Shown: piece by piece, positions 37,110-48,018 of the stretch
Layout: every line of letters begins with the position of its first letter
Numbering within the stretch: position 1 is the first letter of the stretch
Source of the DNA: Neurospora intermedia
Taxonomy: Eukaryota > Ascomycota > Sordariomycetes > Sordariales > Sordariaceae
Direction of reading: 5' to 3'
DNA length: 64,000 bases
Assembly: GCA_037102815.1 (NCBI GenBank)
Contig: BTPP01000005.1
Coordinates: 186,001 to 250,000 of the forward strand
The notes under the pieces: model-generated
The model's input: only the letters and a program-made list of their open reading frames with translations
The model's database searches: none
What the model was told of the DNA's origin: nothing
Position numbers and translations under genes: made by a program

Positions 37110-38302
37110 ATGGCAAATCCACACGACAACACGGAGAACCGGTCCAAGGGCGCCCCTGGACAGGAAACTGGCCAAGAAGAAATCTAGTTGCAGTCTTCTT
37201 CTCCTAGATCCATTTCGCAACCAGATCCTCACCAGGGTCTCTCGGAGGCAATAGCCTCGGGTGGAAACCCTCCGGAAATCGTCACATCACGATCGCCACG
37301 TACTGTCGATGAAGATGTGGCAGAAGAGCTTTGTGGAAGTTCTCAAGATTCATCGGCGTCATCATCCAATGAACCAGCCTCATCCTCATCCCCTTCAGAC
37401 CGCAAATTGACAACAGCCACCCTCCCACCCGCACAGCCAGAAGGGGCAGAGAACATCGCAACAGAGTCAGAGACAGAGCAAGAACCCCCGGTTTCCGTCG
37501 CTGAACCATCCTCACCTAAAGCCAGTCAATCAGAGGCATCGACATCGTCCAGGGAGCCGTCGCCGCTCCATCCTCCACAGTCTTCTGACGAGGCTGGAGG
37601 AGAATGTCTTTATTGTCTCCGAAAGAATCGAGGAGGCACACTCTACGACGAGGATTCCTTAACGTAAGTGGACGTTGCCCAGAGATAGAGCATAAGAACT
37701 AGAACAAAGGCTCCAAGAAAAGAGGTGAAAACAAGTGGGCGTTGGAATGCAAAACCTTGGGCTAATACTCGTCATGCTCCAGATTTCACATAAGAACACA
37801 TCATCCCTTCCCTTGCCTTCAAGGCTGCGTAGGCGTTGATTTTTCTACAGCAGCACATCGCCAGCGACATTATAACGGTCCAACCCATCGCTCCAGCATG
37901 GCAAAGGAAGATAAATGTGGTCGATGCGGCTATACTACGGACGATCGTGGCCACCACCTAAGGCATCTCGGGAGAGTACATCCGTGCGCAGAAATGGACC
38001 AACCAGCCATGTACGAGTGCAGATACCACGGCCCAACGAGTCTCAATAAGGAAGAACACCTCTCACATCTCGAGGATGATAAAGTGTCAAATAAATCGTT
38101 TATGTGTGGTCGATGCGGCCATACTTCGAAAATTCGCCGAGACCACCTAAGGCATCTCCATCGACAACGCCCGTGCCTGCAAATGAAGGAGCCAAAAATG
38201 TACGAGTGCATCACCCACGGCGCGACGAGCCTGGACATGGAAGAACACATTACCCATCTAAGGGATTCTTCTATACACCCATGGGTGCAAGATGATGAAT
38301 AG
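37110..38302 (+). pseudogene. Zinc-finger protein gene with one in-frame TAG near its start (319 codons if read through)
   Basis: Exon 1 is 37110-37663 and exon 2 is 37897-38302. A GTAAGT donor and a CTCCAG acceptor fuse DEDSLT to MAKEDKCGRCG, and the total is divisible by three. From the ATG at 37110 the frame is MANPHDNTENRSKGAPGQET then a TAG at 37185-37187, after which it stays open to the intron. The N-terminal half is Ser/Pro/Glu-rich and disordered, with a CLYC pair before the intron. Exon 2 holds two copies of a unit of about 57 residues: CGRC-x9-H-x2-H-x6-C, then MYEC-x2-HG and EEH-x3-HL. This is a metal-binding pattern, perhaps for DNA. TAG can arise from CAG by one C-to-T change, as RIP makes, and the mutated block ends about 370 bp upstream. 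It is either a damaged gene or starts at another exon. Confidence 0.6.
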
Positions 38303-40363
38303 ATTTGCGCTCGGGACTTGTGTACCCGCGGTGGTGCTGGATCGTAGTTGCATCGAGTGCGGGCGAGGGCAAGATTGTGATATAATACAACGGAGACTGA
38401 AGGATGAGTTGGTATACGCCAGTTGTAAGCTGAGCTGGTCTCTGTCCGAGTGTCTGGTAATCCGGTCTTGATGTTTCATGGGGAGTCCCGGACCGGAAGC
38501 TTGGAACGAACAGTGTGGAATTAGAGTCGAGCGTGGAGGTCACGGCACGGCAAGGCCCTGGCTTATCACGTTTTTTTATTATTTTCTTTTTCTGCTCCCC
38601 CTTTTGATGCCCAGCTGTTTCTTTTGGATCTCTTCCTGCCTCTTTCTCAACTGACATGGGATTTGGTTCCTCTGTAGCTGAGTTCTGCAGGATGGGTTTG
38701 AGCGATCATTATCACTTGTGGTCCCTTGATCATTCCTTGGCTAGATAGACTGCCCTAGAGATAGCGTGGATGTTTATCACCTTTAGATAAGCTCTACTCC
38801 CAGGACTTGGTCATGTTTTGCCCGCTTTCATTGTACGGTTTGTCGTGGTCATAATTATACACGTAGTAGACGTAGATGAGGGACACAGGCAACAAGACTC
38901 GAGAGTACTACCGTACCCTTGTCTACTCTTTTTTTTCGGTCCATGTCATACCTTCTTTCTCTACCTTGATCTTCTTCTGTCTTTATCACACATGTTTTCA
39001 TACAAGAAATGCGCCTCTACTGTCCTTGATTGTCTTTACTGGCCATGTTTGGTGCGACTTCATAGACACCCCGTCGATAGAATACCATAACAGCCCGTCG
39101 GTAGAAGTCGCTGCATCGGAACTTTCCTTGTGTTTTATTCCTTTGAGTTTCCATTGCTTCTTTGGCTGTTTGTGGCTTGTCTGTCGACGGCGTGGTAGTA
39201 TTATTTTGCCAGTGAGGTGTTTGTGTCTGTGGAGTTTGCAGGGGCAGGTTAGTGAACGCCCTTTATTGTAAGTGATAGTGATGCTAACATTGTAGCTGAG
39301 CTGTGCCGGGCTTATAGAGCATCAAGTGTTAGTGCTGTTAGTGGGAAAGTGGAACGGGGCGGGACGAACTTGTGGATCTTGTCGCTGCTAGCTCCTGTGG
39401 TTGAGCGGGACGAGCCTTGGCGCAGATTTGTGACCAGGGAGCGGGAGTTTCACGGAAGTCTGTGAATTTGGGCCGTGGCGCCTACGATATCATCAGTGAC
39501 CTGCCCCAAGCCCCGTAAGACCGAGGGAGCTGCGTCCTCGCGCCGCAGACTCCGTCGCATACCTATGCCTGCCGTGTGCAAACAAGCAACGAAAGAGGCT
39601 TGGGTTTCCTTATGACTTGATGGATTACCAACCTCCAACGTACCTTATCAACTGTAGCGGACTGGGCATTCTGTAGCACTTGACTGAGGCAAGGTCAGGG
39701 GCTGGTCTACCAAGCATCGAAGCTGCGAATTAAATCATTGCAATGAATGCATTGGCTTTCTGGATGGATTGTCATTCGTCGAGATAATTGGGGTTCACTT
39801 GGGGAAAGTGGAGTACAAACCCAGGCTATGTGTGGGGGCGAGGGGGTTTCCTTGGATGAGGTCTCGACATTTCCTCTTTCACATGAAGCTTTCCAGCACG
39901 TGTAGTGTATAGCGTTTAAACTTGACGATCACAACTCAACCAGGCTATCAAGTGAATGGCGTGATGGCCCAACAGTTACACCAAGTACATACAGCATTTC
40001 TTGGGCATTGAATCCTCCAAGATTCATGTGAGACGGCGGCAACTGGCAGGGAACGCCATCGCACATGCTTGGACTTCTTGTACCTCTTCAGCCCTCCTTC
40101 CTATTCGGTCTGAGAGTACATCACCAGCCAAAGTCCCCAACATTTTCTGCCGATCCCCCGCCTTTGGATTCTTTCGTTTTCGTCCTCTTCACTCCTTTGC
40201 CCTCTCCTCCAAAGTTCTATTAACTAGGACATAAACTACGAGACTGATCGCGTTCCGATTTTAATTGACCGGATGGCCCCAGAAGTTGTACCATTTCTCT
40301 TTCTTGGATATCCGTTCCGCTGCCCCCTACCACTCCCTTCCACGCTTCGCGAACAGCTCCAAT
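38303..40363. other. Long intergenic region
   Basis: Two kilobases with normal composition. Frames of 60-130 codons occur on both strands, but none shows a domain, repeat or spliceable continuation. No tRNA-like fold was recognised. Confidence 0.45.
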
Positions 40364-42130
40364 ATGGCGACCTCTCCGGCACCTGAGAAGGTCGAATCCA
40401 ACGGCCACGAACAACACGAGACCAAATCTGGCGCCGGGAGTGTTCAGGCCGTCAGCAGAACTACTACTCATGATGGCGAAGATATCTTGGGTCTGCAAGA
40501 CCTCGACCCAGCTCTCAATAGGAAGATGCATTTGGTCAACAACGTGAGGACCGCTATGCTTCCTGTTCATCATCCTCTGTACTCTTGCGCTAACAACCTC
40601 GACTCGCGGCAGGCCATTGACGAGATAGGATGGACACCCTACCACACCAAGCTCTTCATCCTTAACGGTTTTGGGTGCGTGAGCCGACTCCATCCCCACA
40701 ACCCCATGAACTTACCACATTGGCCAGATATGCCGTCGACTCCCTCGTCCTCCTCCTCCAAGGCGTCATCGCCGGTCCAGCTTTCCGCGAGTTCGGACAA
40801 CATGGATATGACAACGCCATGACCATTGCTGGCTATGTCGGCATGCTCATCGGCGCTTTGTTCTGGGGCTTGGGTGCTGACATCATCGGCCGCCGGTTCG
40901 CCTTCAACGTCTCCCTCCTGCTGTGCTCGATCTCCGTTATCATTGCTGGGGCCATGCCGAACTGGCCATCTCTGGGCTTGTGGATCGCGCTTATCGGGTT
41001 CGGCGCTGGAGGAAACCTGGTCTTGGATACGACCGTCTTTTTGGAATATCTGCCTGGGAACAAGCAGTGGGTGCTTACTCTGATGGCTGGGTGGTGGGGA
41101 TTAGGCCAGGCTGTCACTGGATTTGTGGCATGGGGTTTTCTAGGTGAGGGATTCTCCTTCGATCTTGGTCTTCTGATGGGAGAAAATGATTGACTAACAC
41201 GGAATGTCAGTCCCCGAGAAATGGAATTGTCCATCGGTCGATGACTGCACAAGGCAAAGCAACATGGGGTGGAGATATGTCATGTTCACCAGCGGCGCCC
41301 TTGTCTTCGTCATGTCCATCCTTCGAGTCACCGTCATTCGCCTAAGAGAGACGCCAAAATATCTTCTTGCTTTGGGTGAAGATGCCCAGGTTGTCGAAAC
41401 CTTCCAGTTCCTGGCGTCAAAGTACAATCGACACTGCTCTCTGACTGTCGACAAGCTCGATGCATGTGGTGTCGTGTTGGGTACTCACAGCAAGAACCGC
41501 TTTTCCTTTGCAGAGACGCTTGTACACCTTCGGGGACTGTTCTCGACGCCCAAGATAGCCCTCTCGACTTCACTGATATGGGTGTCATGGGCCATGATGG
41601 GCTTAGCTTACCCTCTGTTCTACGTCTTCCTACCAAGCTATCTCGCCTCTCGCGGAGCAAACCTGAACGTCTCGCCCTTTGAAACCTGGCGCAATTACAC
41701 TCTCACCAACATCAGTTCCATCTTTGGACCCTTGCTGGCGGGTTGGATGTGCAACATACCTTTTCTCGGACGGCGATACACGATGCTCATCGGCACACTG
41801 ATGACAGCTGCCTTCTTCTTCGCCTACACATCCGTCCGCAACGGTGCCCAAGATGTCGGCTTTTCTTGCTCTATTGCTTTCTGCCTCAACATCTACTATG
41901 GTACGCTGTATGCCTACACGCCAGAGGTTCTCCCCAGTGCCCACCGAGCGACGGGAAACGGAGTGGCAGTGGCTTGCAACCGTGTTATGGGAATCCTCTC
42001 GGCTGTTATTGCCACTGTGTCGAACACTTCGACTAGCGCGCCCCTCTATATCTGTGGAGCGTTACTTGTGGCGATGGGGGTTATGAGTGCTTTCTTTCCC
42101 TTTGAGCCTTATGGCCGCAGGAGTTCCTGA
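40364..42130 (+). CDS. MFS transporter, SVOP/SV2-like (525 aa)
   Basis: Exons are 40364-40543, 40613-40674, 40728-41143 and 41211-42130, and the lengths sum to a multiple of three. The ATG lies in AATATGGCG. After a polar N-terminus of about 60 residues come two six-helix halves. The MFS signature sits between helices 2 and 3: GLGADIIGRRFAFN. A polar loop (VPEKWNCPSVDDC, carrying Cys) follows, then WRYVMFTSGALVFVMSILRV and the conserved RETPKYLLALG after helix 6. The second half has GRRYTMLIGTLMTA and YTPEVLPSAHRATGNG, both typical of sugar/organic-solute type MFS proteins (SVOP group). It is probably a plasma-membrane solute carrier with unknown substrate. The first intron is 69 nt with no stop, so its retention would keep the frame. 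Confidence 0.9.
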
Positions 42131-42500
42131 AATCGGGTCTTGTGGCACTTGTCTCTCCAGCCTACTAAGGGTTCACTACGGGAAGGGGCGGGAGTAGTCT
42201 GGAACAAATAGTTATATTCTAATGTTCGCCGTCGCTGTTTTCGTCTTCCTATACCATACATGACCAGTGCACCTCCATGAGACAAAGCTGAGATCCATAA
42301 AACAAGAGACAAATCCGCTAACTTCTTCCCTTGACCGTGTTCTTTTCTCCGGACTCGATACCTCAAACCACGGCAATCAGTCAGATACCCCGTCCAACCA
42401 TTTCGTTCATGAATCAAAAACCCCGACTAAAAATAGAAAGAAACATCTGGGCGCGTGTAGTCACAAAGCCCTGGCTGCGGAAACTATACCACCAACACGC
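42131..42500. other. Convergent intergenic region
   Basis: 370 bp between the stop codons of the transporter and the tail-anchored protein. Nothing else supported. Confidence 0.5.
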
Positions 42501-43541
42501 TCAACTCCTTGAGGTAAAGTACACAACTACACAACTAAAAATCAAACTCACAACGATCGCTAAGAAAACCACAGTGGCACACTTCTTCGCGTCCGGCTCC
42601 CTGTGGACCGGGTTACCCCGTTCAAGATCAAGCATGTAGTCCACAGTTCTGATGCTTGTGAAGCTTCTTGTTCTTCTTCTTCCGCCCCATATATTGCGGT
42701 TATTGCTCGTTCTTCTACCCGTTGTTGGTGTTGCTGGTGTAGTTATGTTGCTATAAAGTGCAACCCGACGAGCCACACCATAAGCAGGGGATGGTGCACG
42801 CGGTATAGTACTAGTAGTGGTATTAGTTTCTGCACTGCGGTTGTTGTCATCGCTGGTTGTAGTCGTAGCGCCGCCGCCGAAGAGCGCCGCCGCCTTGGAA
42901 TGACTCGGAGCCATATATGTAGAGGTGCCTCTACCATGATAGGCTGACGGCGAAGAAAAAGAAGAATATGGATATGGTGAGGAGGTGTGACTGGAGGTGT
43001 GACTATCAAAAGTCGCAGGTAGGCCTGTCTCGATAAATCTGTCGCGGGCGTGGAAGATGTATGGCGGCGGCTGCCGCGGCCTGTCTTGTGCTGGTCTGTC
43101 GATGTCAAGGCCGTCGATGTCGGTTCCCGCTGTGCCTTCGCCCCAAGGGGAAGAGGTGTTGGGAAGGGCAGATTTGGCGCCGACGTAGCCGAGGCGGGCG
43201 CGAGCGCGAGCTTGGGCGGTGCGAGGGGGGGTGTAGGCTGGTGGTGGTGGTGGTGGTGGCGGGTAAGATGGAGATTGTGGTGGTGTATCGGGCGAAGTAG
43301 GGAGAATGGTGGGCTCTGATGAGTGTGCAAGCTCGGTGGCGTGGCGAGAGGGGTTGCTGTTGTTGTTTTTGTTGTTGGTGGTGTTGTTGGGGGTGGAAGA
43401 GCTGCTGTCATGGACGTCCTGATGCATGGCGTTGGCCCATGGGTTGGTGTTTTGTTGCTCTTGGTCCATCCTGGTCAACTCTTGGTACCTCTCCATCCTG
43501 CGGAGTTCTTGTCCTAGCGTCTTGAGGTCTTTGTCTGTCAT
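42501..43541 (-). CDS. Proline-rich tail-anchored membrane protein (346 aa)
   Basis: Intronless. The N-terminus MTDKDLKTLGQELRRMERYQ is charged and helical. A long low-complexity middle follows, with Asn runs near 50-60, a PPPPPPPPAYTPP stretch near 100 and Ser/Thr-rich parts. The C-terminus has one hydrophobic helix (TVVFLAIVVSLIFSCVVVYF) ending TSRS, so the protein is probably tail-anchored with its bulk in the cytosol. Two PPxY-like segments (PPPAYTPP, PPPYIFHARD) could bind WW domains (inference). No catalytic domain is seen. Long antisense frames here are codon-bias shadows. Confidence 0.75.
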   Translation of the reverse strand: MTDKDLKTLGQELRRMERYQELTRMDQEQQNTNPWANAMHQDVHDSSSSTPNNTTNNKNNNSNPSRHATELAHSSEPTILPTSPDTPPQSPSYPPPPPPPPAYTPPRTAQARARARLGYVGAKSALPNTSSPWGEGTAGTDIDGLDIDRPAQDRPRQPPPYIFHARDRFIETGLPATFDSHTSSHTSSPYPYSSFSSPSAYHGRGTSTYMAPSHSKAAALFGGGATTTTSDDNNRSAETNTTTSTIPRAPSPAYGVARRVALYSNITTPATPTTGRRTSNNRNIWGGRRRTRSFTSIRTVDYMLDLERGNPVHREPDAKKCATVVFLAIVVSLIFSCVVVYFTSRS

Positions 43542-46301
43542 GTTGGTCTCTTGTTTAGGTACGTCGATGAGAAGGAGACAGACGGCAAGTTGTTGAAGTG
43601 AGGACTATGTCTGGGATGATGGAGTTGTTGGCTGATGATGGATGATGTTTTGTATCGCCTCGATGGTTTTGGTGGATGCTTTCTCTGATGGTCAGACATG
43701 AAGAGGGGAAATGAAAAGAAAGGGAAAAGAGGAGAGACGCTGAGGGAGGGGCGGTTATGTACTTTTCCACTGGGGAAAAGCCAACTATTTTGTTTCCTTT
43801 CCTGTACTTCTGGTGCAGCGAATTTCCAAGTTCTAGAGGCATTCGTCAACAATTCCTTGACCACCTTGCATTTGAGTTGATACCTAAGGAAGCATTGGTT
43901 TCGACGACACCTGCGTGATGCATTGTGCCGGGTTTTCAGTTTGAAGCCACGGAGCTCCGCACTTGGCTACATGTAACAACATACAACATTGAAGCAACCC
44001 AGGCAGCATATCGGACGTTGCTTTTCAGCATTGCAATCGCCCGTTTTACCATCGCCAGACACCCATTTCTGGGAATTTCATTCTGTGAACTTGCTCGCCT
44101 TAGATTCGGTAGTTTCCTTAACTCTACCAACATTGACAATCATCATCATGGGAAATCGGGGGTTCGATTCGACTTTAACATAACATGACGGGCGTTCCAA
44201 CCAAGAAATCCGGACATCCAAAGCAAGTAGAACGCGTTCAATTGATGCCGCGCAGCCCGCTTGGATATTTAAATAGAATCAAGAAGAGGCATTTTCCAGT
44301 ACAGCGCCTGCAGAGACTCTTCCACGTCATAGCATGTCCCAGTTTTTGAGTGCTTACACCTGGTTCTCATGCCGCATGAACGGCTCGACAAGAAAAATGA
44401 AAAAGGCGTCCGGACAGTGCTGGGTTTCTATACAGTCATAGGGCACAACTGAATTATGATTTGGAAACTTTGTGAGTTGGACGAGGCACTGGGGGAATCC
44501 GAGGTGGGAACTTACACCAGGGCCATCTTGGCAAATGACACTCGAAAAAGAAAAAGAGAAAAAAAAGACATAAAGAAAGAAAGAAGGAAAAACATTGACA
44601 ACAAATGGGAAAATAAGACTACAAAATACGCGTTCAAGTGTGTAGTAAAGGGTCCATACCCTTTAATGGTTACATTGTGCATTGTGCATCGTGCATCGTG
44701 CATTGCGCAAGAACTTCGAGCCCTGCCCCCCCAGTTCTCCCAAAAAAATAAAAATGAAAAATAAATTTAAAAAATACAAGCAGAAAGAAGAAGTAGCAGG
44801 CTGGACATTGATACATCGTCACATTTTGTTCAGCTGTATCAGCAACAAGTATTCGTTCAAAGCATCCATTTCCTTAGGTGACCAATCCCAAATCTCGACT
44901 TGCACCAACTTAACCCCTCCCGAGCAAAGACAACCTAAAAAAAACCGGGCGCAGTACCCGACCACGACCAGACCGAATCCCCCTTCGCCAACCAGCCCAG
45001 CCAGTCGGGACATACACTAGACTAGGGACCTTGGCCAGGGACACAATCGGACCCACAGGGCTTTTCTCCTTTCAGCAACTGCCCTGCTGAGCCGGTGTCG
45101 AGTTTCTTTGTTGTCGGCGCCGCGCGGCATCCTGGGAGGGCAGCTACCTTAGCCAAGGTACCGAGGTAGCTGGTCGGCTACATCGGCTGGTTCCGCAGGG
45201 AAGGGAAGGGAAGGGAACCGATTGGGTATCTTTACCGATTACCTGGGAGCCGACTGGATAGGATCATGGGGCCCGGACGTTTCGGAGTAAGCTACTGTAG
45301 GTAAGTAAGTACTGTAGCTAGACCAAGCCTGTTACGGGTGTAAGTGGTCAGTTAGGTAGCATGGGCATGGGCATGGGCATTGGCTTCGTTGTGTTCCTTC
45401 TTCCAGCCCTTGACAATCTTTACGACTAGGTTAGTCTGTTCCGAACTCTCGCTATGTCCTGTTGTACGGATTAGACGGGAGCCACAGTGCTGAGTTGGAG
45501 CTGAGGTCGGGATTCCATGTAGAGTTTAAAACAGTTTCATCTCCGAATCCCATCATTCGTTCAGAAATCCACACTCACCTTCCACGCCGTGTTATTCGGT
45601 GTTTTTTTCCGTTGTGAGAACCAGCTCCGTCCAAGAGAAACTTCATGTCATGGTGGGTTATGGTGGTCTCTCCCGCCAGGCATGTACATTGCGCGAAATG
45701 CTAGGAATCCAACAGCTCATGTCTGACTCCAAAGCTGTCGATGATGTTCATGAGTCTCTTCTGTAGTGCTGAGCCAGGAACTGGAAGCAATCGAATTCCT
45801 GCCACTACATACATGCCTCTAGCAAGGTTAACCCAAGCCTCGACGGCTTCACGATTTTGCACCACAGTCCAAGATTTGTATGAATGCATGTATGTATGTG
45901 TATAGGTATATATACAAACGACGTCCACACAAAATGCCCTTGATCTAAGAGACCATAGAGAGACAAAGCCAATCCTAGCCCCCCATCCGATCCCATATAC
46001 AAAACAAGTAGGTATGACAATATAAAAAACAGAAATGCGGCCTATCGCTCAACATAGGCCAGGTATCCTGATCCTCTCCTCTCTTCGATCTCTCTCTCTC
46101 TCTCTCTCTCTTCTCCTTCGAATAAAGATATATACGTGAACCGGAAAAAATGAACACCTAACCAATGCATTTCCCCCATACCACGTTTGTTTGTTTAGGC
46201 AGTTGTCTTTGTTTTATTCAAAGATCAACTGTTGATCCTCTCTGCTTTTCTCATTATCTCTTCCCCATCGAGATATACACTCTCTGACTCTAGCCAAGCA
46301 T
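43542..46301. other. Long intergenic region with several simple repeats
   Basis: No gene supported in 2.7 kb. It contains an A/G-rich stretch (44545-44600), a run of TGTGCATx 8-mers (44675-44705), a GGGAA tandem (45197-45217), an ATGGGC tandem (45360-45380) and a CT run (46090-46112). Frames of up to about 110 codons show no domain. Confidence 0.5.
46090..46112. repeat. CT dinucleotide microsatellite
   Basis: About eleven CT units downstream of acu-8, in the probable 3' flank. Confidence 0.8.
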
Positions 46302-48018
46302 TTAGAACTTGACCTTGGTCATGGAGCCCTCCTCGACAAGAGCCTTGTGCATGTCGAAAGAGTTGAAGAGAAGGTGGGGCTCGTGGCCCATACCCTTGCG
46401 GAGGCACTCGAACTCGGCCTTCTCGAAGTAAGCCTTGAGGATGGGCTTGTAGACGTCGTGGGCGCACTTGTCAATGATGACGCGGGCACGCTCGCGGGGG
46501 CTGAGACCGCGGACATCGGCGAGACCGTTTTCGGTAACGATGACGTCGAGATCGTGCTCGGTCTGGTCGACGTGGGTGCACATGGGGACAATGCACGAAA
46601 CACCGTGGGCGTCGGTCTTGGAGGGACGGGTGGAGGGGGTGTGCATGATGGAGTACTTGGAGTTGCGGAGGAAATCGGCGGAACCACCGAGACCGTTGAG
46701 CATGCGGGAGCCCATGACGTTGGTGGAGTTGGCGTGGGCGTAGATGTCGACTTCGACGGGAGTGTTCATGCCGATGACACCGAGACGGCGGATGATCTCG
46801 GGAGCGTTGGAGACGGACTGAGAGCGGAGGAGGAGCTTGTCATAGTAGTTGTCCCAGTTCTTGTAGAAGCGCTCGAAGCCGGTGGGCGAGAAGCGGATCG
46901 AGGTGGCGGTGGCAAAGTCAAGCTTGCCGGAGTCGAAGAGGTCGAGGAAGGTATCCTGGATAACCTCAGTCCAGACGTTGAGGTTCTTGAAGTTGGAGGT
47001 CTCGAGACCACCAATGACGGCATTGGCGATGTTGCCGATACCGGACTGCAGGGGGAGAAGGTTCTTGGGCAGGCGGCCGTGGGCGACCTCGTGCTCGAAG
47101 AACTCGATCAGGTGGCCGGCAATGGCCGTAGCCGTTTCGTCGGCGGGGGAGTTGGGGAGGGTCTGATCGGGGGTGGTGCACTCGATGATACCGACAACCT
47201 TCTCGGGGTCGACGGGGACCGAAGTAGTACCGATACGGTCCCTGCACTGCTGGATGAGGTAGGGCTTGCGGTTGGGAGGGAGGTCGGAGAAGGTGATATC
47301 GTGGAGACCGTCGAAGCTGGGGATGGCCGTGTTGACCTCAATGATGACCTTGTCGGCCATCTGGATGAGCTCGGGGGTGGCACCGACCGAGGCACCGAGG
47401 ACGATGGAACCGTCCTCCTTGATCTCGGTAGCTTCAACGCAGACGACATCGAGGTTCTTGTTCTGGCGGTCCTTGGTGTAGTAGCCCTGTGGATTGAGCG
47501 ATGGGGGTTAGCAAAGTGTTTGCGATGCGCCACCGAGATTCGCGGCCACTTACATAGACAAGGTCAACGGGGAACATGGACAAGTGCTTGTCGAAGAAGT
47601 TGATGCGACCCTCGTTGATGCCCTTGGCGATGTTCTTGCCGACCTGGTGAGGAGCGCGACGGGCGATCATGTCGAGAGCAGCCCAGCGGTTCTCGGTCTC
47701 GGCGCCAGCGGAGGCACCGACGAAGAGGCTGTACTTGAGCTGGCCCTGGAGGCCGTTCTTCTCGACGTGGTCAGCGAGCATAGTAGGGACCTTCCTGTAG
47801 ATCGTGGGTTAGCACTTTCTTGGTTTGGCATGCGCTATATTTCCTCCAGCCACATGGGCGACTTACTTGGGGTAGCCGACACCGGTGAAACCGGACCAGC
47901 CGATGTAGGCGCCATTGGGGAAGTGCTGGAGCATGTCCTCGGGGTTGCAGAGCTTCTTGAGCATGGAAGGGCGCTTGACGCGGGCCCTGAGGGCCGCCGA
48001 GGCAATGGGCGACGCCAT
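46302..48018 (-). CDS. acu-8: Acetyl-CoA hydrolase / acetate CoA-transferase, ACH1 family (525 aa)
   Basis: Exons on the minus strand are 48018-47867, 47794-47554 and 47486-46302, each joined by GTAAGT donors with the frame kept. The product of 525 residues has the length I remember for Neurospora ACU-8. It starts [20 protein letters not shown], with a basic, Ala-rich start fitting mitochondrial import. It carries family landmarks [44 protein letters not shown] around the expected catalytic Glu, [20 protein letters not shown], and [17 protein letters not shown] near the end. Family work shows that fungal Ach1 moves CoA between succinyl-CoA/propionyl-CoA and acetate in mitochondria as well as hydrolysing acetyl-CoA, so it helps acetate use and detoxification. 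It stands alone, upstream of a 5.6-kb gene-free region. A long antisense frame covers exon 3 only because of strong codon bias. Confidence 0.95.

Noticed and set aside
42743-43411. 222-codon His/Pro/Thr-rich frame overlapping the tail-anchored protein
   Set aside because: Alternative-frame shadow of a repetitive coding sequence.
44150-44185. tRNA B-box-like GGGGTTCGATTCGAC
   Set aside because: The T-arm stem does not pair and no A-box or acceptor stem fits upstream.
46347-47603. 418-codon open frame antisense to acu-8
   Set aside because: It is a codon-bias shadow of a highly expressed gene, crosses an acu-8 intron and has no domain.
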